Assembly (NCBI RefSeq): GCF_018739865.1
Contig: NZ_JADOER010000009.1
Span: 1 to 64,000 of the forward strand
From: Leptothoe kymatousa TAU-MAC 1615
GTDB lineage: Bacteria; Cyanobacteriota; Cyanobacteriia; Phormidesmidales; Phormidesmidaceae
Direction: 5' to 3'
Length of the DNA: 64,000 nucleotides
Part shown: positions 17,882-24,815 of the stretch, in pieces
How the letters are laid out: the number at the start of each line of letters is the position of its first letter
How positions within the stretch are numbered: position 1 is the stretch's first letter
Notes under the pieces: generated by a model
Database searches by the model: none
What the model was told of the DNA's origin: nothing
The model's input: only the letters and a program-made list of their open reading frames with translations
Translations under genes and position numbers: made by a program

Positions 17882-18253
17882 CTAGACACCCACCAGCTCA
17901 CGAACAGCAACTAGGGTTTCCCAGTCTTCGACTTCGAGCCCATTGCCGCCATGCGCGATGTGATAGGCATTTAAGGCTTTACATAAGGTTGCTAGCTCGG
18001 CAGCGATTTTGTCATTTGAACTAGACTTTTCATTCACTTGCAAGGTCAATGCAAGTGGAGATTGATTACCTGGATATGCCCCTAGCACTTTGCCCGTCGT
18101 TTGATTACCTGGATATGCCTCTAGCACTTTGCCCGTCGTTTGATTAACGATCATTAGGTAGTCACAGTGACTACATTGAGTTCGAGTCACGTTCTGACTA
18201 CTTAGATAATGTCGCTCAGCACCAAGTCCACAATTTGGACAGTGTAAGGTTTG
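17882..18253 (-). CDS. Cyanobacterial small zinc-ribbon protein with internal duplication, start codon unclear
   Basis: The open frame from 18253 reads QTLHCPNCGLGAERHYL, then TRTQCSHCDYLMIVNQTTGK. This is the CPxCG...RTQCxxCDYLM zinc ribbon of small cyanobacterial proteins (some annotated PriA-like). The usual N-terminal Met position is a TAA, so the first ordinary start is GTG at 18190, which would cut the first CxxC knuckle. A 39-base unit (NQTTGKVLxAYPG) is duplicated in tandem. The C-terminal part (ELATLCKALNAYHIAHG, EVEDWETLVAVRELV) is helical and unusual for this family. Confidence 0.55.
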   Translation of the reverse strand, partial: QTLHCPNCGLGAERHYLSSQNVTRTQCSHCDYLMIVNQTTGKVLEAYPGNQTTGKVLGAYPGNQSPLALTLQVNEKSSSNDKIAAELATLCKALNAYHIAHGGNGLEVEDWETLVAVRELVGV

Positions 18254-18255
18254 TT

Positions 18256-18684
18256 ATGACGGCTAACGCGGTTGATGCAGGTCTGAATAGCCTAATACCA
18301 GGGGGAAAGGAGGTTAGCCAGCACCTATGGCTAGTCCCCGATAGCATTGCTGACGGCAAAACCTTGGCGGTTACCGATGGCCATAAAGAAAACACGCTTC
18401 AGCTCTGTGGTGTGGCTGTATCCGAAGGCGATCAGGTGGCCCGTGACCATCTACGTGAGCTGGTAGATATCGGGAATGGTGCCGTTATCGTAGTGCCCAT
18501 CAAAAAGAACCGCAGTGGCCAGACCTTAGCCGATGTATTCATTACCAAATCTGGAGAAGAAGAAATTCATCTGAACTCGCAAATGATTCTAGATGGCCTG
18601 GCCTCAGTTGATGCTCAGGAAGTTGGCCAGTGCCCGCAGCCGGAAGTCTTAGCAAGGGCTGAAGATATAGCTAAAGAGCAGTAA
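18256..18684 (+). CDS. Staphylococcal-nuclease-like protein lacking catalytic arginines
   Basis: From the ATG at 18256 it has 142 residues. The SNase layout is visible: DGKTLAVTDG, TLQLCGVAVSE, a helix DHLRELVDIGNGAVIVVPI, then NRSGQTLADVF and EIHLNSQMILDGLASVDA. In active homologues the second and fourth blocks read VRLCGIDAPE and RYGRTLA. Here the first Arg is Gln, the Asp is Val, and the later Arg is Gln, so nuclease chemistry is probably lost. It may be a binding domain. It is divergent from, and abuts, the zinc-ribbon frame. Confidence 0.65.
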   Translation: MTANAVDAGLNSLIPGGKEVSQHLWLVPDSIADGKTLAVTDGHKENTLQLCGVAVSEGDQVARDHLRELVDIGNGAVIVVPIKKNRSGQTLADVFITKSGEEEIHLNSQMILDGLASVDAQEVGQCPQPEVLARAEDIAKEQ

Positions 18685-18885
18685 TCAAAGGCATTGGCCT
18701 ATGCCCGCGTGATTCCGTGCGCTGTTACATATGTCAATATTTTTGCAACTGTGTGGGCGTGAATAGTGTGAGCGGTGTGAATTCATGTGAATCACGTTAA
18801 TGGCTTATTTCCGTCGTCGATCAGACCGCATCGAACTCTGACCATGACGGTTATTGGTTAAGCAGGTTAAATAGGTATATACGCA

Positions 18886-18921
18886 GAAAGCGACGCTAAC
18901 TTGGCGGGAAGCGTCGCTTTC
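18886..18921 (+). promoter_or_regulatory. Leader hairpin before the TIR-FGE gene
   Basis: GAAAGCGACGCT (18886-18897) pairs perfectly with 18910-18921 around 12 bases, 34 bases before the ATG. A counterpart lies before the second TIR gene at 27231-27266, with paired base changes. Confidence 0.75.
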
Positions 18922-18955
18922 AAGGTTTGTTCAATTGTTGGTCCCATTGTAATCG

Positions 18956-20422
18956 ATGGTTCGGATTTTTTTGGCCCATGCCAGTGAAGATAAGACTGCT
19001 GTTATTGATTTGTATCAACGTCTAAAGGCACGAGGGTTCCACCCTTGGCTGGATAAGCTGGATTTACGGGCCGGTCAGAATTGGCGGGCTGAGATACCTA
19101 AAGCGATCAGAACCAGCGATGTATTTATTGCCTGTCTATCCAAGCAGTCAATCGCAAAACAAAGCTATGTCCAGCGGGAATTTAGGATAGCTTTGCAGGA
19201 AATGGCTAATAAGCCCCCTGGCAAGATTTACTTGATTCCGCTTCGTTTGGATGATTGCGATATTCCAGACCTCAGACAGGAAGAATCTGGCATTAGTTTG
19301 CGGGATTACCATTGGGCTAACCTTTTTGAGCCTGATGGGTTTGATCAATTAGTCAAAGATATTGAATATGGCTTTGCCGATATTCAAGGCAGCTCAACTG
19401 CTGTTTCGACGCCTTCTGATGCGGATAGCTCTGAACTGCCAGACTCCTTTAGGGCATCCCAGGATTCGAGCTATGAGGACGTATTGAAACGGCTAAAGGA
19501 ACTCGAAGATAGAGTCAAGAATCAATCAGCACCTAAGTATGATCTGCGCGGTGCACAGTTTGCAGGCGGATTTGCTGAAACCGTTTTAGGTAACCAGATA
19601 GGTGAAGTCGTTAGCAATAAGTCATCAGCATCACAAGAGCCTCCCCATCAGTTGGCTACACCTTCGCAGAAAGCGCCAGTCAGAAAGACAAAGCCTAAAG
19701 AGGTAGCTAATAGATCACCTAAGCGCATAAACCTAGGCAAAGGTGTAATCCTTGAACTTGTTCACATCCCTGGTGGCACGTTTCTCATGGGCTCACCTGA
19801 AGGAGAAAGGGATGAAAATGAACAACCACAGCATCAGGTAAAGGTGCCTGAGTTTTGGATGGGAAAGTATCCAGTTACTCAGACTCAATACCGAGCAGTG
19901 ATCGGTGAAAATCCTAGCCGTTTCAAAGGTGGTGATCGTCCTGTAGAAAGCGTTTCCTGGAATGATGCTATACAGTTTTGTAGCCAAGCATCTCAAAAGA
20001 GAGGAGAGGTGATCCGTTTACCGAGCGAAGCTGAATGGGAATATGCCTGCAGAGCCGGAACAACAACGCCCTACTCCTTTGGTGAAACATTAAAAAAAGA
20101 GCAAGCTAACTATCGCGGCGGCCTAGGTGAAACAAGTTTTGTAGGAGCTTATCCTGCTAATCAATGGGGGCTTTACGATATGCATGGCAATGTATGGGAA
20201 TGGTGTCAGGACACTTGGCATGGCAACTATAAAGGCGCCCCAAATGATGGTTCTGCTTGGGAAGATCGAGAGGATGACAGCTCCCGCGCAATACGCGGTG
20301 GCTCCTGGATCAACGCTCCGTGGGTTTGCCGCTCCGCCGTTCGCTACGTCATTACGCCCGACTTCCGCGACAGCTACTTCGGTTTTCGCGTAGTATGTTC
20401 TGCGCCCAGGATTCTTCAGTAG
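18956..20422 (+). CDS. TIR - linker motif - FGE-like domain protein
   Basis: The protein has 488 residues. Residues 1-~145 are a bacterial TIR domain (MVRIFLAHASEDK, FIACLSKQS, YVQREF). Glu75 sits where NADase TIR domains carry their catalytic glutamate. After a charged helix (VLKRLKELEDRV), residues 193-222 carry a motif (PKYDLRGAQFAGGFAETV) that also occurs at the end of the 22677-24746 protein. Residues ~240-485 form an FGE/SUMF1-like domain (IPGGTFLMGSPEG, LPSEAEWEYACRAG, GLYDMHGNVWEWCQ, RGGSWINAPWVCRSA) without the catalytic Cys pair, so it is likely a ligand-binding or sensor module. This layout suggests an NAD-depleting effector controlled by a sensor, which is inference. Confidence 0.85.
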   Translation: MVRIFLAHASEDKTAVIDLYQRLKARGFHPWLDKLDLRAGQNWRAEIPKAIRTSDVFIACLSKQSIAKQSYVQREFRIALQEMANKPPGKIYLIPLRLDDCDIPDLRQEESGISLRDYHWANLFEPDGFDQLVKDIEYGFADIQGSSTAVSTPSDADSSELPDSFRASQDSSYEDVLKRLKELEDRVKNQSAPKYDLRGAQFAGGFAETVLGNQIGEVVSNKSSASQEPPHQLATPSQKAPVRKTKPKEVANRSPKRINLGKGVILELVHIPGGTFLMGSPEGERDENEQPQHQVKVPEFWMGKYPVTQTQYRAVIGENPSRFKGGDRPVESVSWNDAIQFCSQASQKRGEVIRLPSEAEWEYACRAGTTTPYSFGETLKKEQANYRGGLGETSFVGAYPANQWGLYDMHGNVWEWCQDTWHGNYKGAPNDGSAWEDREDDSSRAIRGGSWINAPWVCRSAVRYVITPDFRDSYFGFRVVCSAPRILQ

Positions 20423-20497
20423 CTCTTTTCACTTCTTGCTCTTTTGCCCTTTGCAAAGGTGAATCAGACATTACACTGAGACTAAATGTATCTAATT

Positions 20498-20519
20498 AAG
20501 ACTGTCACAAGGCAGTCTT
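20498..20519 (+). terminator. Hairpin after the TIR-FGE gene
   Basis: AAGACTG and CAGTCTT form a 7-bp stem around 8 bases, 75 bases after the stop. The T run is only three bases, so termination is plausible but unproven. Confidence 0.45.
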
Positions 20520-20570
20520 TGGCGCTTCACAATCAAAAACTGCAACTGTCACAATTACCGCCACACTTGA

Positions 20571-20775
20571 TTAGTCCCGATTTAGTCCAGGACTAAAAGC
20601 AGTCCGTCCTAGTCCAGCCTGAATCCTTTGTGTGGCAGTGCATTTGATGTGATTGGTCCATTTTGGATTAGTTGCGGAAGGAGCAGCAAGTCAATCAGGC
20701 AAATATACTGAAAGCTATGTATATCAATACTTATGGCGATTAGTCCAGAAAAATGACTAGTCCAACGCTGGACTA
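20571..20775. repeat. Cluster of TAGTCC(A) motifs with palindromes
   Basis: TAGTCC occurs at about 20571, 20583, 20610, 20741 and 20758, four of them as TAGTCCA, with an inverted copy at 20769-20775. Two pairs form palindromes: TTTAGTCC-A-GGACTAAA (20581-20597) and TAGTCCA-ACGC-TGGACTA (20758-20775). They lie in the 550-base gap 20423-20972, which has no convincing gene. They look like binding sites for a regulator or replication/transfer protein. Confidence 0.6.
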
Positions 20776-20972
20776 TACGGGGGTACCCCGATCCATGGGT
20801 CAGGTCATCCGAAGTGGCACACCGAACTAGTCGCATGTAAGACAGCGTTTTCTCAGCTTGGTATCGTGTAGGCGTTGGTTCACTATCATCATTGGGTTTC
20901 CGCCGATGATATGGGTGACGTGGAAGTACGGTGATTGATCCTCACCCAGCACTTGACCACTGAAACCAACGA

Positions 20973-21386
20973 TTAATCAACTTCGACTGTGGCAGCAAGA
21001 CATTTTCCTCGTTGCTGGTAATCATCTGGGTCATAGGTATCTGTATAACCGTATTCCCGGTTGTTCCACTGGATGAGCCCTTCAATATCGGCAGCATCAG
21101 CCATTGAAATCATATATCGAGCCGTATCGCCAAGCTGATTGGTTACCGAGTATGTGGCCGTCGCCAAGGTAGTCCCGCCGAACTCCTGAGCCCCTTCCTC
21201 GATCAACTCCCATTCAACCACTTGCTGCAGTTCATTAATCCGATTATCAGGCGACTTAGCGCAGAATAATTCACTTGCCTTGGTCGCATCACCTTCGGCC
21301 AGAGATTCCAAGTACTGCAAATGCAGCGGAACCTTCTGACCGCAACCGGCTAGGACAATCAAGCTAGCAACTACAAGATTTCTCAT
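20973..21386 (-). CDS. Small putative lipoprotein
   Basis: This 137-residue protein starts MRNLVVASLIVLAGCGQ, a short signal peptide with lipobox LAGC (Cys15). The mature part is acidic and Asp-rich near the end (YDPDDYQQRGKCLAATVEVD). It resembles no family I can name. It should be attached to a membrane. Confidence 0.6.
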   Translation of the reverse strand: MRNLVVASLIVLAGCGQKVPLHLQYLESLAEGDATKASELFCAKSPDNRINELQQVVEWELIEEGAQEFGGTTLATATYSVTNQLGDTARYMISMADAADIEGLIQWNNREYGYTDTYDPDDYQQRGKCLAATVEVD

Positions 21387-21472
21387 TCTGATTTTTCAGG
21401 AATAAAGGCACCTAATTATTCTTTTAGAGCCTTCGGATTCAGGATGGGGCGCATTAGCCTAAATGCGATCGC

Positions 21473-21502
21473 AAAAAAAAGAACCTGAAATCGTCAGGGT
21501 TC
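21473..21502 (-). terminator. Rho-independent terminator on the minus strand
   Basis: On the minus strand GAACCCTGA and TCAGGTTC form a stem with one bulged base, followed by T8. It lies upstream of the lipoprotein gene, so it would end transcripts arriving from the ASCH gene side or act as an attenuator. Confidence 0.6.
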
Positions 21503-21536
21503 GGTACCATTGCGGCATACGAAAAATGTTCAAATT

Positions 21537-21896
21537 ATGCCCAGGCCAGCCCTGACGAAGGAAGAGTGCTTGGATCGATATGGAGTTTCTGAACTTCCCA
21601 GCGATCCGGCTGAACGAATACGCCTTGTTCAGCCATGGAAAAACGCTACAGGGCCAAAAACTGAGCTTGGCAAAATGATCAGCTCCCAAAATCGCTTGAA
21701 ACATGGGCTTTATAGCAAGAGTCACTTATTTGTCTATCTTGCCAGGGTTCGATTGGAGGCGATGATGCTAGCCGAGGTGCAAGAGAATTTTAGATTGAAG
21801 CTGGATGCGATCAAGGTCCGTGTCCCCGCATTGGGCGCGGCTGTGGAAGAAATACTGGAACAGGAGATCGAAGCTTCAGGAGTCCGGATTGTTTGA
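21537..21896 (+). CDS. Mobile-element-associated small protein (TGPKT/KHGL motif)
   Basis: From the ATG at 21537 (MPRPALTKEECLDRYG) the protein has 119 residues. The segment NATGPKTELGKMISSQNRLK, followed by HGLYS, is the motif found in small proteins that often sit beside transposable or phage genes. The rest is helical. Function is unknown. The TTG at 21510 is a less likely start. Confidence 0.55.
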   Translation: MPRPALTKEECLDRYGVSELPSDPAERIRLVQPWKNATGPKTELGKMISSQNRLKHGLYSKSHLFVYLARVRLEAMMLAEVQENFRLKLDAIKVRVPALGAAVEEILEQEIEASGVRIV

Positions 21897-21905
21897 CTGT
21901 CGCCA

Positions 21906-21940
21906 ATTACGGGAAAATTGTTGTCTGGTTTTACCGTAAT
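21906..21940. repeat. Inverted repeat with TTTTACCGTAAT
   Basis: ATTACGGGAAAA (21906-21917) and TTTTACCGTAAT (21929-21940) form a 12-bp inverted repeat with one mismatch. The same motif with reverse complement occurs at 40234-40266. It lies between convergent genes. Confidence 0.6.
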
Positions 21941-21949
21941 GTATCTGGC

Positions 21950-22441
21950 TTAGCCTGCTTTCAGTGGCTTCAGTCCATAGGCAATTTCAGATTCTCTAAT
22001 CAATTCAGGGTCGGGCCGATCAAATTCGCCTTTTTGGATAGTATCCCAGGCCGTCTGAAAAGCCCATTCTTGCTCGGCTTTGCGCTTAGCTTGAGGCTTC
22101 CAATAGTTCAGTGCCCCAGGGCAGGGGCAAGTATCTCGGAATAAGCCTGGATTTGCTATCCGGTGGGCATAGCAGCTATCTTCCTGACTCCAGAAGCTGT
22201 CAATAATCTCTGCAAAGCCGATGATTGCTCCCCGCATTGCATCGATGCTCTCTTTAGTGATATTGGGATAAGCTTCAGCAAATTCTTTCTCGTATGAGCG
22301 GTTGCTACCGACATGAAGCAGGGTTAAGCCCCGGTGCTTAGTGTCCCAGCTCCTGAATTCAAGGGGTTTGACTCCCATGCCAATATCCAAGCAAAAGGGA
22401 TTATGAATCGTTATCGCTCGTAAGTCTTTCGGGTATTCCAT
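21950..22441 (-). CDS. ASCH domain protein
   Basis: This 163-residue protein starts with the ASCH/PUA-like pattern: RAITIHNPFCLDIGMGVKPL, EFRSWDTKHRG, LTLLHVGS, then AIIGFAEIID. ASCH domains bind RNA or modified nucleotides. A later Cys-rich bit (CYAHRIANPGLFRDTCPCPG) may bind a metal. The substrate is unknown. Confidence 0.72.
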   Translation of the reverse strand: MEYPKDLRAITIHNPFCLDIGMGVKPLEFRSWDTKHRGLTLLHVGSNRSYEKEFAEAYPNITKESIDAMRGAIIGFAEIIDSFWSQEDSCYAHRIANPGLFRDTCPCPGALNYWKPQAKRKAEQEWAFQTAWDTIQKGEFDRPDPELIRESEIAYGLKPLKAG

Positions 22442-22528
22442 ATTTGCTCCAGATATCTCTTTTCTGGATGCATCCCTTTGCTAATTATAGCTTAAAGAAG
22501 GTCGCCTAAGATCCTTTTATATCAAGCT

Positions 22529-22642
22529 TTATAGCCTTTTTGCAGCATTCAGGTTAGGCTTTACTCTGAAATTCTCTTCTCTCCATTGATTCCAGGTTTC
22601 TACTCCCTGCTTAAGCCGCGCTAAATGTTCTGAATCTGCCAC
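22529..22642 (-). pseudogene. N-terminal fragment of a pentapeptide-repeat protein
   Basis: A 37-residue frame from GTG reads VADSEHLARLKQGVETWNQW, then REENFRVKPNLNAAKRL and a stop. This is the standard start of cyanobacterial pentapeptide-repeat proteins, where the repeats would follow KPNL. They are missing, so this is a truncated gene lying just behind the 22677-24746 gene. Confidence 0.55.
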
Positions 22643-22676
22643 CCATCAATCCTCACCTCAGCAATCCACAAACACT

Positions 22677-24746
22677 CTACCCATTCGGCTTATGCCACCC
22701 CTCAACCAATGCTTTCAGCACCGGGCCATACGGCACCTCTTCAATCGCCGCACCACCAGCTGACTTCAACGCCCCAATAAACCGCTCACGTTTAGTTGGC
22801 AGAATCATCGCACTCAGATACGCTGTCTGCTCAGCTTCCGTCGCAGTGGGGTTAGACGCTTCTAGTGGTTTGAGCAAGGCTTGAATTTCGGCAGCAGCCT
22901 CCGCGAGGGAAGGCGTTTCAGCAGATTGATTATTGATGGTGCCACCGATTTGGTCGCCTTGAACGGTTTCGGCAAAACCACCTGAAAACTGTGCATTACG
23001 GAGGTCGTACTTAGGAGTTTCAGACATTGGTGGCCTCGCTGCTAACAACTCTGTTATCTTCATCAAGTTTGCACTCTGCTCCCGATAAGCTACGATTTCA
23101 CCGTCTTTGGCATTAAGCTCAGCACGATATCGTTGCTCCATCAGTGCCAACTTCGTTTCATAAAGTTCTTTTGCGCTGCTCTCTATAGCTGGTTTATCAG
23201 CATCTTCAGGCACCTCTAAACGAACAACAAAGGCCCCATCTTTTTTCTTTTCGATAGCCTGGATGGACAGGTCCTGCTCAGCATATTGAGTGCGGAGAGC
23301 TTGGAAAGATTGGAAAAACGCTTGCCAATCGATACCGTCTTTAAATATAAGGTCTACAGTATTTACGGCCTGCTGAAATAGTGCTGTAAACTCGCCAGGC
23401 TGGAACGTACCTTGGCTAGGACGACGCTCTTGTTGATTAGACTTGAGGTAAACATAATCACAAGTGATGTCAGCCAGTTTCGTAGAACTATTAACGTTCC
23501 AGTCTTCTATACAGGCTCCGGTCAAGGTTGCACCAGTTAAATCTGCCTGGTCAAGCTGCGTTTGATTTAGTTGGGCATTCGACAGATCGACACCTTGTAA
23601 ATTCACTCGGTTAAGATCAGCGCCGATGAAATAAGTATTGGTTAAGGTGGCTCCTTGAAGCGTTCCCGTTTTGAGAGTTGAGCCAGTGAAATCTGCTTTG
23701 ACCAGATTTGCACCTTGCAAGTTGATACCTTCCAGATTGAGGAGATGATCGTAGGACTGCCCCTGGTCATTGCCCGTAATCACCAGCTCACGAATTTTAG
23801 GATTATCTAGATAACTCTCTCCTGGGCGTATACGGTCCAGTTTTTCAGCATCTCGCCAACGGGTACGCATTAGCACGGCTCGCCTGAAGTCAGTGCTTTT
23901 GAGAAGAGACTGAGAGAAATCTGCGTCGGTCAATGTAGCCCCTCGAAAACTAGTGCCACCAGTGGCTGATAATGCAAGTGCAATAGAGCGAATCCAAGAA
24001 TCTCGTATATCTCCTTTTAAGGCACGCCTAGCAATATAGGCACTGACCCTGACAAAGAATACAGTAGCTATAACCCCGACTAAAGAAGAATACAAACGGA
24101 AAATAGAATCCGGCTCGCTTGTGGTCACTAGCGCGAGAACAATACCTATACCTATGGCCACTGCCGTAACAGTCAAGACGGTTAGCATGGCCATCGAAGC
24201 GGTCTCAACTATGGCAAATGACACAGCGAAAGCACAGACCACCATAAAAGAAAAGGTAGTGGAAAAAGTAGCAAATACAAGAAAGATGCTGAGGAATAGA
24301 TTACCGAAAAGTTCAGCACCCACCCGGGATGAGAGTGCAATAAGGAACACAGTAGGAGCCATAGTCAGGGCTAAAGTGGATAGCCCTATGCCTTTACGGA
24401 GAAAAAGAAAAATTATAGCCACACTTGCAATGAGAGCAAGAAGGTTGATGGGGGACAAGAATGATATATATATATATAAAGCACCCGTTGAAAAGCATAA
24501 AACACCATATAAAAGCAACGAGGCAACAACCAACCCAGCTGCCCAACGCCTTTGTAACCCAGCTTTAGCCTCACTAAAGTTCACCTCTGTCAAATTAGCA
24601 TTGGTAAAATTCGTACTACGGATATCAGCTTCGCTGAAGTCTGCACCTGATAGGTCTTTGCCCTTAAAGCTTTGACCTCTGAGACTGACTCCTTTGAAAT
24701 CCCGTCTACCTGCCTCATACAGTCGCAGCACCTCAGCGGCTTTCAT
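22677..24746 (-). CDS. Pentapeptide-repeat multi-spanning membrane protein with shared C-terminal motif
   Basis: The protein has 689 residues. Pentapeptide repeats occupy ~15-60 (FKGKDLSGADFSEADIRSTN) and again ~265-430 (GANLVKADFTGSTLKTGTL). Between them a hydrophobic block (~68-245) holds several spans, including LLALIASVAIIFLFL and AIGIGIVLALVTT. A soluble domain follows at ~440-560, with a coiled-coil-like helix near 525-560. Residues 578-607 repeat the PKYDLRNAQFSGGFAETV motif of the TIR-FGE protein. I infer a membrane-associated partner of the TIR effector. The upstream gene on this strand (24816) is a NACHT protein. Confidence 0.65.
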   Translation of the reverse strand: MKAAEVLRLYEAGRRDFKGVSLRGQSFKGKDLSGADFSEADIRSTNFTNANLTEVNFSEAKAGLQRRWAAGLVVASLLLYGVLCFSTGALYIYISFLSPINLLALIASVAIIFLFLRKGIGLSTLALTMAPTVFLIALSSRVGAELFGNLFLSIFLVFATFSTTFSFMVVCAFAVSFAIVETASMAMLTVLTVTAVAIGIGIVLALVTTSEPDSIFRLYSSLVGVIATVFFVRVSAYIARRALKGDIRDSWIRSIALALSATGGTSFRGATLTDADFSQSLLKSTDFRRAVLMRTRWRDAEKLDRIRPGESYLDNPKIRELVITGNDQGQSYDHLLNLEGINLQGANLVKADFTGSTLKTGTLQGATLTNTYFIGADLNRVNLQGVDLSNAQLNQTQLDQADLTGATLTGACIEDWNVNSSTKLADITCDYVYLKSNQQERRPSQGTFQPGEFTALFQQAVNTVDLIFKDGIDWQAFFQSFQALRTQYAEQDLSIQAIEKKKDGAFVVRLEVPEDADKPAIESSAKELYETKLALMEQRYRAELNAKDGEIVAYREQSANLMKITELLAARPPMSETPKYDLRNAQFSGGFAETVQGDQIGGTINNQSAETPSLAEAAAEIQALLKPLEASNPTATEAEQTAYLSAMILPTKRERFIGALKSAGGAAIEEVPYGPVLKALVEGWHKPNG

Positions 24747-24815
24747 GTCCTAGCTCCATACACCCAACCAATCAGCAATACCTTTTTAACTCATCAAGTA
24801 CCTAGCCCACCTCAA

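Noticed and set aside
17882..18190. CRISPR-like tandem repeat (two 39-base units)
   Set aside because: Only two units, no spacers, and they are in frame within a gene; this is a coding duplication.
20609..20836. 75-codon minus-strand ORF in the TAGTCC cluster
   Set aside because: No ribosome site, no recognisable motif, and it spans the short palindromic repeats; it looks like chance open sequence.
24462..24480. TA dinucleotide run
   Set aside because: It is a short (TA)n stretch inside the coding region of the membrane protein; too small to be a regulatory or repeat feature of interest.
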